NCBI RefSeq assembly: GCF_001302565.1
Contig: NZ_CP012750.1
Location: 2,728,001 to 2,792,000, forward strand
Direction: 5' to 3'
Source: Glutamicibacter halophytocola
Lineage (GTDB): Bacteria > Actinomycetota > Actinomycetes > Actinomycetales > Micrococcaceae
DNA length: 64,000 bases
Below are positions 1 to 8,598 of the stretch, piece after piece (within the stretch, counting starts at the first letter, position 1; each line of letters begins with the position of its first letter). The notes under the pieces were generated by a model. It saw only the letters and a program-made list of their open reading frames with translations. It was not told the DNA's origin and searched no databases. The position numbers and the translations under genes are program-made.

Positions 1-322
1 AATCATCTTCGGTCTTGTCCCATGCCAATCCCGCATAGGTCAAGAAGGACCGGGCATGCCCGAGGACGTCCAAGGCAATATTGCCCAGGGCAACGTCCTC
101 TTCCAGCTCGGGGGCGCGCGAAATCCAGTTTGCCACGCGCTGGGCCAGGATCAGCGCGTCATCACCGAGCGTGAGCGCATACTGCGCGACGTCCTCGCCA
201 GGTGCGATGCCGTCCACGGCGATGTCTTCTGGGCGAAGCGCGTTGCCGGGGGTGACTCGGGTGGCCGAGGCCAGCGCGTCGCCGAAGCTGTCCAGCGCAG
301 CATCCAATTCGTCGTGCTTCAC
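1..322 (-). CDS. paaC: PaaC, phenylacetyl-CoA epoxidase subunit (5' part only)
   Basis: The first 107 codons of PaaC, the structural partner of the catalytic PaaA subunit in the multicomponent phenylacetyl-CoA 1,2-epoxidase. The gene runs off the left edge of the window. Translation from a GTG at 322 gives the family signature YALTLGDDALILAQR followed by ELEEDVALGNIALDVLGHAR, the helix pair of the ferritin-like PaaC fold. The GTG overlaps the paaB stop by 4 bp (GTGA), so translation is probably coupled. An N-terminal extension of about 45 residues precedes the first recognisable helix, so a later start is possible. Confidence 0.88.
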   Translation of the reverse strand, partial: MKHDELDAALDSFGDALASATRVTPGNALRPEDIAVDGIAPGEDVAQYALTLGDDALILAQRVANWISRAPELEEDVALGNIALDVLGHARSFLTYAGLAWDKTEDD

Positions 323-609
323 AGGTGCTTCACCCCTTCGCTGGCCTTGTAGTACGTGGCATGTCGGTAGTCTTTGCCCTGGGGCGATTCAAAGAAGGAA
401 TCCTTCTCGTCGGGGTCAGAGCTGATGATGTCGGTGGACTTCACAACCCAGAGGGAAACGCCCTCGTTGCGGCGGGTGTAGAGGTCGCGGGCATTGCGCA
501 CGGCCATTTGGGCATCGGGTGCATGCAGGGACCCGGCGTGCACGTGCGAGAGGCCTCGGGAAGAACGGACAAATACTTCCCACAGGGGCCAATTGTTCTG
601 CTGGCTCAT
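319..609 (-). CDS. paaB: PaaB, phenylacetyl-CoA epoxidase subunit B
   Basis: Small 96-residue subunit that bridges PaaA-PaaC units in the phenylacetyl-CoA epoxidase complex (cytoplasmic; ring epoxidation of phenylacetyl-CoA). The sequence opens MSQQNNWPLWEVFVRSSRGL and contains the conserved HVHAGSLHAPDAQMA segment near residues 23-37 and NEGVSLWVV near 50. The length matches the family. The ATG at 609 is chosen over an upstream in-frame ATG at 645, because the latter would overlap paaA and add non-conserved residues. One base separates it from the paaA stop, so the genes form one operon paaA-paaB-paaC. Confidence 0.95.
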   Translation of the reverse strand: MSQQNNWPLWEVFVRSSRGLSHVHAGSLHAPDAQMAVRNARDLYTRRNEGVSLWVVKSTDIISSDPDEKDSFFESPQGKDYRHATYYKASEGVKHL

Positions 610-610
610 A

Positions 611-1597
611 TTAGGCGACCTCGCTCTGTGCTTGTTTTGCGGCATATGCCGATGCGGCTTCTCGGACCCATGCGCCCTCTCGGTGCGCTTCGCGGCGGCG
701 TTCCAGGCGCTGGGAGTTGACCGGGCCGTTGCCCTTGATCACTTCCATGAATTCATCCCAGTTCAAATCCTTGTGGATCCACTGCTTCTTTTCTTCGTCA
801 AAGCGCAGCTCCGGGTCAGGCAGGGTCATGCCCAATACCTTGACCTGTTCGGAGATCATCCCGACAAAGCGCTGGCGCAGTTCGTCGTTGGAGAATCTCT
901 TGATCTTCCATGCCATCGACTGCTGGGAGTTTGGCGACTGGTCATCAGGCGGGCCGAACATCATCAGCGACGGCTCGTAAAAACGGTTGATGGCATCTTG
1001 TGCCATTTTCTTCTGTGCTGCAGTTCCCCTCGAAAGCGCAAGCAGGATTTCAAAGCCTTGGCGCTGGTGGAAGGATTCTTCCTTGCAGATGCGCACCATG
1101 GCACGGCCGTATGGTCCGTAGGATGCCCGGCACAGCGGGACCTGGTTAGCGATAGCAGCTCCGTCGACCAGCCAGCCGATGGCGCCCATATCGGCCCATG
1201 AACGGGCGGGGTAATTAAAAATCGAGGAGTACTTTGCCCGACCAGTCAGCAGTTGGTCGTTGAGCTCGTCGCGGCTGGTTCCCAGGGTTTCCGCCGCGGA
1301 GTACAGGTAGAGGCCATGACCCGCCTCGTCCTGCACCTTGGCCATCAGAATGGACTTGCGCTTCAACGATGGGGCGCGGCTGATCCAGTTGGCTTCAGGC
1401 TGCATGCCGATGATTTCCGAGTGAGCGTGCTGGGAGACCTGGCGAGTCAGGGTCTTGCGGTAGGGCTCAGGCATCCAGTCGCGTGGCTCAACACGCGAGT
1501 CCTGATTAATCAAGGCATCAAAGCGCGCTTGCGACTGCTCTTCTTCGTAGCTCGGAACGGCGCTTAGTCCCGGTTCCTGCGGTGTGGTCGAAGCCAT
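611..1597 (-). CDS. paaA: PaaA, phenylacetyl-CoA epoxidase catalytic subunit
   Basis: Di-iron oxygenase subunit (328 aa) that epoxidises the aromatic ring of phenylacetyl-CoA. Two EXXH iron-ligand motifs are visible, E91-A-G-H94 (in [14 protein letters not shown]) and E174-S-F-H177 (in [15 protein letters not shown]), as expected for this ferritin-like family. Length is typical of PaaA. It is the first gene of the minus-strand operon continuing into paaB and paaC. A near-perfect palindrome at 1623-1648, 25 bp upstream of the ATG, resembles sites upstream of three other paa units in this window, so TetR-type repression relieved by phenylacetyl-CoA is likely (inference). Confidence 0.97.
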   Translation of the reverse strand: MASTTPQEPGLSAVPSYEEEQSQARFDALINQDSRVEPRDWMPEPYRKTLTRQVSQHAHSEIIGMQPEANWISRAPSLKRKSILMAKVQDEAGHGLYLYSAAETLGTSRDELNDQLLTGRAKYSSIFNYPARSWADMGAIGWLVDGAAIANQVPLCRASYGPYGRAMVRICKEESFHQRQGFEILLALSRGTAAQKKMAQDAINRFYEPSLMMFGPPDDQSPNSQQSMAWKIKRFSNDELRQRFVGMISEQVKVLGMTLPDPELRFDEEKKQWIHKDLNWDEFMEVIKGNGPVNSQRLERRREAHREGAWVREAASAYAAKQAQSEVA

Positions 1598-1622
1598 GGG
1601 TTCACCTCATCGATTACAAATT

Positions 1623-1648
1623 ACATACTGACCGTTCGTTCAGTATGT
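1623..1648. promoter_or_regulatory. PaaR-type operator upstream of paaA
   Basis: 26-bp dyad with halves ACATACTGACCGT and, on the other strand, ACATACTGAACGA (11 of 13 identical). The core resembles the TetR-family PaaR consensus known from corynebacteria (ACTNACCG/CGGTNAGT type). Related dyads lie at 8077-8098, 15802-15823 and 20721-20742. Confidence 0.75.
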
Positions 1649-1693
1649 CAGAGTGCGCTCCGTCACGTCAACACGAGATCTGCAGATACAGCA

Positions 1694-1721
1694 AAACCCC
1701 AAGGACTATTCCTTGGGGTTT
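1694..1721 (-). terminator. Hairpin terminator downstream of DoxX gene
   Basis: Perfect 12-bp arms AAACCCCAAGGA / TCCTTGGGGTTT around a 4-nt loop, 17 bp past the DoxX stop codon. The transcript in the minus direction ends in GGGGTTTTGC, so the U tract is short. Confidence 0.75.
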
Positions 1722-1738
1722 GCCGCAAATGCTGCCAG

Positions 1739-2188
1739 CTAGGCGTTGATCAACCCGCGCCGAGCGGCCTTTCGGCCAACAAACAAGCGGTCCAGGGCCC
1801 AGCTTCCCGGTCCCATCAACGCAAGGGCCGCGGCACCGGCGCCAAGGGCGAGAACCAGCTCAAAGCCGCCATTGGCCACGAACACGCCGCTTTGGGCATG
1901 AACCATGGCGATGGCACCGACCATATCCAAGGCCAAGAGAACGCCGACGATTCGAGTGGCCAGGCCCAGGATGAGCGCCACGCCGCCAACAAGCTCCAGG
2001 GTTGCTACGACCGGGGCTACAAGGCTGGCCGCGGGAACCCCCATCTGGGTGAAGCTGGCAGTGGTGCCCTCAATGGTGAATTGCGAAAACTTCTGCCAGC
2101 CATGGGCTGCGAAGAGAAAACCGATTGCCAGGCGCAGCACGAGCTGCGCGGAAGCAAGCAAGCGGGGATTGTTTTCCAGTGTGGTCAT
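1739..2188 (-). CDS. DoxX family membrane protein
   Basis: 149-residue integral membrane protein of the DoxX family, with the N-terminal hallmark RLAIGFLFAAHGWQKF (about residues 19-34) and four predicted hydrophobic segments. In mycobacteria, DoxX proteins act in a membrane redox complex with superoxide dismutase and a thiol oxidoreductase. No such partners adjoin it here, so the physiological role is open. A good Shine-Dalgarno (AGGAG) lies 8 nt before the ATG. It is a single-gene unit between two terminators, and its promoter region contains three short dyads (2246-2258, 2265-2276, 2283-2297). Confidence 0.88.
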   Translation of the reverse strand: MTTLENNPRLLASAQLVLRLAIGFLFAAHGWQKFSQFTIEGTTASFTQMGVPAASLVAPVVATLELVGGVALILGLATRIVGVLLALDMVGAIAMVHAQSGVFVANGGFELVLALGAGAAALALMGPGSWALDRLFVGRKAARRGLINA

Positions 2189-2282
2189 TATCTAGCTCCT
2201 AGGTAAGGACGTCCGTTCAGGGATATTCCTGCTTGATTTCCTACTCCACACTATGTGGCACAAGTTGAAGCTTCAAGCACCT

Positions 2283-2297
2283 TGACGTTAAACGTCA
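2283..2297. promoter_or_regulatory. Perfect palindrome upstream of DoxX gene
   Basis: TGACGTT-A-AACGTCA, a 7-bp perfect inverted repeat about 95 bp before the DoxX start. The 12-bp core GACGTTAAACGT recurs at 32917-32928 upstream of the bS22 gene. The binding protein is unknown. Confidence 0.4.
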
Positions 2298-2317
2298 GTA
2301 AGCTTGATCACGCAAAA

Positions 2318-2364
2318 AGCCGTGCCGCCCGAGGCCAGCAAAAGCTGGAACGGGCAGCACGGCT
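2318..2364 (-). terminator. Terminator of amino-acid ABC transporter operon
   Basis: 14-bp GC-rich arms (2318-2331 / 2351-2364, one mismatch), followed in the minus direction by a CTTTTTGCG U tract. It lies 26 bp past the ATPase stop codon. Confidence 0.85.
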
Positions 2365-2389
2365 CAGGAACTAGCCTTGGCTCGAAGGC

Positions 2390-3145
2390 CTAGAGGACCT
2401 TCGACAGGAAGTCGCGGGTGCGCTCTTGCTGCGGGTTGCCGAAGAGCTGTTCAGGTTCGCCCTGCTCGCAGACCACGCCGTCAGCCATGAAGATCACCCG
2501 GTCGCCCACTTCGCGGGCAAAGCCCATTTCGTGGGTCACTAAGACCATGGTCATGCCGGATTCTGCCAGTTCCTTGATCACCTGCAGCACCTCGCCTACC
2601 ATTTCGGGGTCAAGCGCGCTGGTTGCCTCGTCAAAGAGCATGATTCCAGGAGCCATGGCCAAGGCACGGGCAATGGCAACGCGCTGCTTCTGGCCGCCGG
2701 ACAGGGACGACGGACGAGCATCGGCCTTGTCCTTGAGCCCGACTCGCTCCAGCAGCTCCAGCGCGCGTTCACGGCCCTGCGCCTTGTTCATCTTCTTCAG
2801 CTCAACTGGCGCGAGCATGATGTTCTCGGCAACCGACATATGCGGGAAGAGATTAAAGTGCTGGAACACCATGCCCACATGGCGGCGGACTTCATTGATG
2901 TCCACCTTGGGATCAGTGACGTCAAAGCCGTCAACGACGACCTTGCCCGAGGTAATATCCTCCAGCTTGTTCAGGCAACGCAACAGCGTGGACTTGCCCG
3001 AACCCGATGGACCGATCACGCATACTACTTCGCCCTCGCGGATGTCGATGTCAATGCCCTTCAGGACATTATTGGAGCCAAAGGATTTATGCAGGTCCTT
3101 GACCTCGATCTTCACCTGGGAGCTCTTTACAGTTTCCGCGCTCAC
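2390..3145 (-). CDS. Polar amino-acid ABC transporter ATPase (GlnQ type)
   Basis: 251-residue ATP-binding subunit of a polar amino-acid importer. Walker A GPSGSGKS is at 45-52, signature LSGGQ at 148-152, Walker B IMLFDE near 168-173, and the switch His in [10 protein letters not shown] near 205. The family (GlnQ/HisP) serves glutamine, glutamate, arginine or histidine uptake; the sequence alone does not fix the substrate. Its ATG overlaps the stop of the upstream binding-protein/permease gene by 4 bp, so the two are translationally coupled and encode one transporter. Confidence 0.95.
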   Translation of the reverse strand: MSAETVKSSQVKIEVKDLHKSFGSNNVLKGIDIDIREGEVVCVIGPSGSGKSTLLRCLNKLEDITSGKVVVDGFDVTDPKVDINEVRRHVGMVFQHFNLFPHMSVAENIMLAPVELKKMNKAQGRERALELLERVGLKDKADARPSSLSGGQKQRVAIARALAMAPGIMLFDEATSALDPEMVGEVLQVIKELAESGMTMVLVTHEMGFAREVGDRVIFMADGVVCEQGEPEQLFGNPQQERTRDFLSKVL

Positions 3146-4608
3146 TTGTTGAACCTCCGATCGGCGTAGTTAGCCAACTTGGTCAGGGCCATGATGGCAA
3201 TGAAGTAAATGACACCTACGATGAGCAGGGTTTCGGTCACGCGGAAGTTCGCTGCGTAAATCTGCTGGCCTTGGTAGAGCAATTCGCCAAAGCCGATGGC
3301 CAACAGCAACGAGGAGTCCTTCAGGCTGATGATCAGCTGGTTGATCAATGATGGGGTCATCATCTTGAAAGCCTGGGGAACCACGACCTTCTGCATGGAC
3401 TTGCCATAGCCCAGGCCCAGGGAGCGCGACGCTTCAAGCTGTCCCGGATCCACCGACTGGATGCCACCGCGAACGATTTCCGCAACGTATGCGCCGGCGT
3501 TGAGCGACAGTGTCAAGATACCGGCGGTCCACACCGAAATTTCCCAACCGGTCAGCTGCGGCAGGCCGAAGTAGAACATGAACGCCCAGAGCAGCAGCGG
3601 GGTGCCACGGAAAATATTCACGAACGTCGTGGCAATGCCGCGCAAGACAATGTTGTGCGAGATCTTCAGGAAGCCGAAGACCAGGCCAAGCACCATGGCA
3701 ATTGCGAAGGAAATCGCCGTCACCAGCAAGGTGTGCCACAGGCCGGTCATCAGCGCAGGGAGGGACTTGGCTACCAGGTCGAAGAAGTTGCTTGGTACCG
3801 CGGCGCTGGGATCAGCAAGATACTCGTCGAGAATCTTCTGGTACTCGCCATTTGCCTTCAATTCGGCCAGGCCGTCATTAAACGCGGCCAGCAGGGCAGT
3901 ATTTTCGCCCTTGTTCACGGCGAAGCCGTAGGAGCCGCCGGGCACCTTGTCGGTGACGGTCTTCAGGCCATTGCCCTGGGCAATGCCGTAGGCCAGCACG
4001 GGATAGTCATCAAACACCGCAACAGCCGAACCGGACTTCACCGACTCGTACATTGTTGCCGACTGGTCCAGCGACTTGACCTTGAATCCATATTCCTTGG
4101 AAATGGACTTGGCGTAGGACTCGCCTTCGGAGCCGGTCTTGGCTACAACCGTCTTTCCGTCCAGGTCGTCATAGCCCTTGATGTCCTCATCGTTCTTGGA
4201 CACGGCCATCTGAACGCCGGACTCGAAGTAAGGCTCGGAGAAATCGTAGATTTCCTTGCGCTCGTCGGTGATCGACATGCCAGCGATCACGCCATCCACC
4301 TGGTTGGCCGACAAAGCAGCCAGGGCGGCGCTGAAGCCGAGGGAACGGACTTCAACCTTGAATCCCTGGTCTTCGGCAATTGCCTGCAGGATATCCATGT
4401 CGATACCGGTCAGTTCCCCATCCTTGCGGAATTCGAAGGGGGCGAAGGTGGTATCTGTACCAATTACGTAGGTCTGGCCTTCGACGCTCTCGCTGCCTTG
4501 GGCCATGGCCGACGGTGCGCCGACGACCAAGGCCATCAGGCCGATGGCCGCGGCCGCAACCCAACGCCTCAGGCGCCCGGTGCGGGCAACTCTTTGAATC
4601 TTTTCCAC
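3142..4608 (-). CDS. Fused substrate-binding protein and permease of polar amino-acid ABC transporter
   Basis: About 488 residues. A signal peptide (basic [16 protein letters not shown], then [14 protein letters not shown] and an AMA cleavage site) leads into an SBP_bac_3 domain (about 40-270) opening [15 protein letters not shown] HisM-type permease domain with about five membrane segments (about 280-480) follows, carrying the EAA-loop region [14 protein letters not shown]. Binding protein and channel are therefore one chain, as in the GlnP proteins of some Gram-positives. A GTG start at 4608 preceded by GAGAAAG is preferred. An upstream in-frame ATG at 4647 would add 13 residues without a Shine-Dalgarno. 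The partner ATPase follows directly. Confidence 0.9.
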   Translation of the reverse strand: MEKIQRVARTGRLRRWVAAAAIGLMALVVGAPSAMAQGSESVEGQTYVIGTDTTFAPFEFRKDGELTGIDMDILQAIAEDQGFKVEVRSLGFSAALAALSANQVDGVIAGMSITDERKEIYDFSEPYFESGVQMAVSKNDEDIKGYDDLDGKTVVAKTGSEGESYAKSISKEYGFKVKSLDQSATMYESVKSGSAVAVFDDYPVLAYGIAQGNGLKTVTDKVPGGSYGFAVNKGENTALLAAFNDGLAELKANGEYQKILDEYLADPSAAVPSNFFDLVAKSLPALMTGLWHTLLVTAISFAIAMVLGLVFGFLKISHNIVLRGIATTFVNIFRGTPLLLWAFMFYFGLPQLTGWEISVWTAGILTLSLNAGAYVAEIVRGGIQSVDPGQLEASRSLGLGYGKSMQKVVVPQAFKMMTPSLINQLIISLKDSSLLLAIGFGELLYQGQQIYAANFRVTETLLIVGVIYFIAIMALTKLANYADRRFNK

Positions 4609-4809
4609 TGATGATCGCTTTCTCGTGCTGAAGGGCGAGTGGCCCAAGCTGCCGATAGGTTCCTATTCCAGCAAGCCTAAGCGCAATAAAGTCTAGCCGG
4701 AACCCTTGGCCCGTTGGCACCACGGGTTTTTCGCATTGGACTTGGCGGTTCTGTCCGCGCTGAGCATAGCTTGCGCCCATCAGTCCCCGCAGTGGGATTG
4801 AATAGGGAT

Positions 4810-6963
4810 ATGACTGATCCATCGTTGACCGCCAATCCCCCGCACGCCGCGCAGCGTCCGACCACCCGCAGCTTCCATGGCGATGATTTCATCGACAACT
4901 ACGAGTGGCTTCGCGAGAAGTCCAGCTCCGAGGTCATCGAGCACCTCAAAGCCGAAAACGACTACACCGATGCAGTCACGGCCGACCAGCAGCCACTGCG
5001 CGATGACCTCTTCAACGAGATCAAATCCCGCACCGTGGAGACCGATTTGTCGGTCCCGGTCCGCCGGCGCGGATGGTGGTATTTCACGCGTTCCGCCGAA
5101 GGAAAGCCCTACACCGTGCAGTGCCGGGTCAAAGCCGCAGATTCCTCGGACCCGGTCGCCGATTGGACCCCGCCGGTGATCGATCCCAAGCAGCCGCTGC
5201 CCGACGAAGAAGTCTTGCTGGATGGCAATGCGTTGGCCGAGGGCAAGCCGTTCTTCTCGCTCGGCGGCATGGCATTGAACGAAGAAGGCAACCTGCTGGC
5301 CTACTGCGTAGATAATGCCGGCGACGAGCGCTTCACCCTGTACATCAAGGACTTGCGCACCGGGCAGTTATTGCCAGATGTCATTGACGGCGTGTTCTAC
5401 GGCCTGGCTTTCTCCCCCGACTCCTCCACTGTGTTCTACACCGTCGTTGACGAGACCTGGCGTCCGAACCGGATTCTTGCCCACCGCCTTGGCACCGATG
5501 CTGCGCAGGACCAGCTGGTCTTTGAGGAAAATGATCCCGGAATGTGGCTCGGATTCGATCTGAGCCCCGATCGCAAGACCCTTATGATTTCCAGCGGCAA
5601 CTCCGAGTACTCGGAAACCAGCATGCTGGATCTGACCCGTGATCAGGCGGAGGTGGCCTTGCTGGTTCCCCGCGGCCTGCGGGTGCTGCACGGAATCGAC
5701 TTGATGCCAGGCACCGGGCAGGCCTTGATTACCCATGACTACCAGGCGCCAAACAACATGGTCTCGTTGGCGGCCTTGGACCAGCTGGGCCAGGATGCCA
5801 AGCCAGAGCAGTGGCAGACCGTGGTGGCTCATGAAAATACGACGAAGATCGAAGGCACCGCCTTGACCGGCTCGCACGTGATTCTTTCTGTGCGCCGCGA
5901 TACCTGCGAACGAGTCCAGCTGATCCCGCTAGAAGGCTTGGGCACTGTAGAACAGGCCCCCGCGCTCGAACCGCAGTTTGAAGATGAGCTGTTCACCGCC
6001 TCTCCAACCTTCGCCGAACTCGATGCCCCGCTGATCCGCATCAGCTACACATCCGATTTCACGCCGGCGCGCGTCTACGACCTGTGGCTTCAAGACCAGC
6101 TGCTGGTGCTGCGCAAGCAGACTCCGGTCAATGGCTACGACGCCTCCAAGTACCTCTCCACTCGCGAATGGGCCACGGCAGCGGACGGAACCAGGATTCC
6201 GCTGACCATCATGCGCCGTTCGGACCTGGATACCTCCGTGCCCCAGCCGGTGCTGATCTACGGCTACGGTTCCTACGAAGCGTCCATGGATCCGGGCTTC
6301 GGCATCCCGCGCCTGAGCGTGCTGGATCGCGGCGTCGTATTCGTCATTGCGCATGTGCGCGGCGGTGGCGAACTGGGCCGCGACTGGTACCTGCAGGGAA
6401 AGAAGCTGCATAAGAAGAACACGTTCACCGATTTCATCGATTCCACCCGGCACCTGGTCGATTCGGGCCTGGCGGATCCGAAGCGCATCGTTGCCCTGGG
6501 CGGTTCTGCCGGCGGGCTGCTGATGGGCGCCATCGCGAATATGGCTCCGCAGCTGTACACGGCGGTCATTGCCCAGGTTCCATTCGTGGATGCGCTGACC
6601 TCGATCTTGGACCCCGATCTTCCGCTCTCCGCGTTGGAATGGGAAGAATGGGGCAATCCCATCGAAAGCAAGGAAGTCTATGACTACATGAAGTCATACT
6701 CGCCTTACGAGAATGTCACCGCCCAGGCCTATCCCAAGATCGCGGCGGTGACTTCGCTCAACGACACCCGCGTGCTGTACGTCGAGCCGGCCAAGTGGGT
6801 TGCCAAGCTCAGGGAGCTGGGCACCGGAAATGCTCCGATCGTGCTCAAAACCGAGATGGACGGTGGCCACGGTGGCGCCTCGGGCCGCTATGAATCCTGG
6901 AAGTCGCGGGCTTGGGATTATGCCTTTGCCTTGGACTCCCTGGGCTGCACGAAGCTCATCTGA
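4810..6963 (+). CDS. ptrB: Oligopeptidase B (S9A prolyl oligopeptidase family)
   Basis: 717-residue cytoplasmic serine peptidase that cleaves small peptides, in the family typically after Arg/Lys. An N-terminal beta-propeller (about residues 70-420) precedes an alpha/beta-hydrolase domain. The catalytic triad can be placed: Ser566 in LGGSAGG, Asp652 in SLNDTRV, and His687 in DGGHGGASGRY. RGGGELGRDWY, typical of oligopeptidase B, lies near residue 520. The ATG at 4810 is preferred over an upstream ATG at 4714, because family homology begins at MTDPSL. It is divergent from the ABC transporter and followed after 28 bp by the GNAT-GrpB gene. Confidence 0.94.
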   Translation: MTDPSLTANPPHAAQRPTTRSFHGDDFIDNYEWLREKSSSEVIEHLKAENDYTDAVTADQQPLRDDLFNEIKSRTVETDLSVPVRRRGWWYFTRSAEGKPYTVQCRVKAADSSDPVADWTPPVIDPKQPLPDEEVLLDGNALAEGKPFFSLGGMALNEEGNLLAYCVDNAGDERFTLYIKDLRTGQLLPDVIDGVFYGLAFSPDSSTVFYTVVDETWRPNRILAHRLGTDAAQDQLVFEENDPGMWLGFDLSPDRKTLMISSGNSEYSETSMLDLTRDQAEVALLVPRGLRVLHGIDLMPGTGQALITHDYQAPNNMVSLAALDQLGQDAKPEQWQTVVAHENTTKIEGTALTGSHVILSVRRDTCERVQLIPLEGLGTVEQAPALEPQFEDELFTASPTFAELDAPLIRISYTSDFTPARVYDLWLQDQLLVLRKQTPVNGYDASKYLSTREWATAADGTRIPLTIMRRSDLDTSVPQPVLIYGYGSYEASMDPGFGIPRLSVLDRGVVFVIAHVRGGGELGRDWYLQGKKLHKKNTFTDFIDSTRHLVDSGLADPKRIVALGGSAGGLLMGAIANMAPQLYTAVIAQVPFVDALTSILDPDLPLSALEWEEWGNPIESKEVYDYMKSYSPYENVTAQAYPKIAAVTSLNDTRVLYVEPAKWVAKLRELGTGNAPIVLKTEMDGGHGGASGRYESWKSRAWDYAFALDSLGCTKLI

Positions 6964-6991
6964 ATTCTGCCACTGACCGGGAAGGGCGGCC

Positions 6992-8005
6992 ATGCGCCAT
7001 ATCGACATCAAGGACTACCGCGGCGATTCGTCGGTGCGCCGGTTGCTGGTGCTGGCCGCCGATCCTGTCGGAGAACAAGGGCTGCAAGACCTCCTGGATG
7101 AATGCGAGAACCTCCAGGTACTCGCTCACTTCACCAAGGAGGGCGACGTTGCAGCGCTGGCAGCGTATCGGCACAGTGATCAGTATTCGCTGTGCCTGGA
7201 ATATCTTGCCGTTCTCCCTGAATTCCAGCATCGCGGTTTGGGACGAGCGCTGCTCGAAGAACTTCGCGCCCTGCATGGCAAGAATCTGTGGGCCACCACG
7301 GATGATGACGCCATCGATTTTTACCGCGCCCTGGGCTGCGTGATCTCCAATTCGGCAGGAGATCCGCGCTGGCCCGGCGTTGAGCGATACTTGTGCACCT
7401 TGCCCTATTTGCCGCTGCTGTCCAGCCAGCCCAAGGAAGATCCGGAATATGAGCCCGTCAACGGGCAGCTGACCCGGGGAAATATTCGCATCGAGGAACC
7501 CTCGCCGAGCTGGCCACATCACTTCCAGGAACTCTGCGAGCAAATCAGCATGGCCCTGGGGCCTCAAGCGCTGGCCATTGAGCACACCGGTTCCACTTCG
7601 GTCCCGGGGCTTCCCGCCAAGCCCATCATTGATATCGCATTGCTGGTCCCCGATGCCAACGATGAATCGAGCTACGCTCCAGCGCTGGAGCAAGCAGGCT
7701 TGGTGTTTTGGCATCGCGAACCCGGTTGGTACGCGCACCGCATGTTCAAGCCGCCTGCCGCCAGTGGGCGCATGGACGCCAACGTCCATGTTTTCCCCGC
7801 AGGCAGCCCTGAGTATTTGCGCATGATGCTGTTCCGCGAGCACCTGAAACTGGATGCTGCTGACCGCCGGGCTTATGCGCAGATCAAGCGACAGGCAGCG
7901 GCGCAGTTGCTGGCCGAGCAGGGAGAGGATGCGCTGGTCATGGATTACAACCGCATCAAGGAACCCTTCATCCTCGAATTGCATCGAAAGCTCTTCGACC
8001 CTTAA
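6992..8005 (+). CDS. GNAT acetyltransferase - GrpB (UPF0157) fusion protein
   Basis: 337-residue two-domain protein. Residues about 1-145 are a GNAT N-acetyltransferase with the acetyl-CoA loop FQHRGLGRALLEEL near 76-89. Residues about 160-337 are a GrpB/UPF0157 domain, a predicted nucleotidyltransferase fold, with IEHTGSTSVPGLPAKPIIDI near 194-213 and YLRMMLFREHLK near 275. GrpB domains are often fused to CoaE in actinobacteria; fusion to a GNAT is less usual. Neither substrate is known. It starts 28 bp after oligopeptidase B, on the same strand, and may share its transcript. Confidence 0.87.
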   Translation: MRHIDIKDYRGDSSVRRLLVLAADPVGEQGLQDLLDECENLQVLAHFTKEGDVAALAAYRHSDQYSLCLEYLAVLPEFQHRGLGRALLEELRALHGKNLWATTDDDAIDFYRALGCVISNSAGDPRWPGVERYLCTLPYLPLLSSQPKEDPEYEPVNGQLTRGNIRIEEPSPSWPHHFQELCEQISMALGPQALAIEHTGSTSVPGLPAKPIIDIALLVPDANDESSYAPALEQAGLVFWHREPGWYAHRMFKPPAASGRMDANVHVFPAGSPEYLRMMLFREHLKLDAADRRAYAQIKRQAAAQLLAEQGEDALVMDYNRIKEPFILELHRKLFDP

Positions 8006-8076
8006 TCCCGGCATCTGCACTCCGCAATAGTTCGCCACTTGACGCCCGAAAACTTGACTTAGCTCACATTATGTTA

Positions 8077-8098
8077 TTACCTAATGATCGTTCGGTAA
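8077..8098. promoter_or_regulatory. PaaR-type operator upstream of paaI-paaK-tetR
   Basis: 22-bp dyad with half-sites TTACCTAATGA and (reverse strand) TTACCGAACGA, 9 of 11 identical, ending 18 bp before the paaI ATG. It matches the sites at paaA, paaZ and the thiolase operon (shared half-site WTACYGAACGA). Confidence 0.72.
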
Positions 8099-8116
8099 AT
8101 AAATGGGCGAAGGACA

Positions 8117-8560
8117 ATGATGACCAACACACAGGTAGAAGAACCGGTACCCCACGCCATACTCCGCAATGACTATGCGACCCAATGGATGGGCATCAAC
8201 GTCATCGAAGTTCGCGAAGGGCACGCTGTCATCAGCATGGAACTGCGCCCTGAAATGCTCAACGGATTCGGCATCGGGCACGGCGGAATGATCTTCGCCT
8301 TGGCCGACACGGCCTTCGCACTGAGCTGCAATCCAGCAGAAGGCTCCGATCAGAGCATCACCGTAGCCTCAGGAGCAGATATCAACTTCCTGCGGCCTGC
8401 AATTCCGGGACGAACACTCACCGCCACCGGCAAATTGGTCTCGCAACAAGGGCGTAGCGGGGTCTATGACATTACGGTGACCCAAGAATCAAGTGACGGC
8501 GCCTTGGAAGTGGTTGCCGAATTCCGTGGACGTTCCCGCACCGTCCCGAAGCCCAGCTAA
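8117..8560 (+). CDS. paaI: PaaI hotdog-fold acyl-CoA thioesterase
   Basis: 147-residue cytoplasmic thioesterase that hydrolyses ring-hydroxylated or stalled phenylacetyl-CoA intermediates and so frees CoA. The hotdog active-site stretch NGFGIGHGGMIFALADTAFA (about residues 54-73) is complete, including the Asn/Gly-His-Gly-Gly and the helix Asp. Two adjacent ATGs (8117, 8120) are possible; AAGGACA precedes both. It heads the unit paaI-paaK-tetR (gaps 38 and 32 bp), directly downstream of a PaaR-type dyad. Confidence 0.94.
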   Translation: MMTNTQVEEPVPHAILRNDYATQWMGINVIEVREGHAVISMELRPEMLNGFGIGHGGMIFALADTAFALSCNPAEGSDQSITVASGADINFLRPAIPGRTLTATGKLVSQQGRSGVYDITVTQESSDGALEVVAEFRGRSRTVPKPS

Positions 8561-8598
8561 AGGCCTCTCCCCCATTCACTTCTCACGAAAGTTTCAGC

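Noticed and set aside
3655..4611. Plus-strand frame opposite the ABC transporter fusion gene
   Set aside because: The minus-strand protein has a signal peptide, SBP and permease motifs; the plus frame has none.
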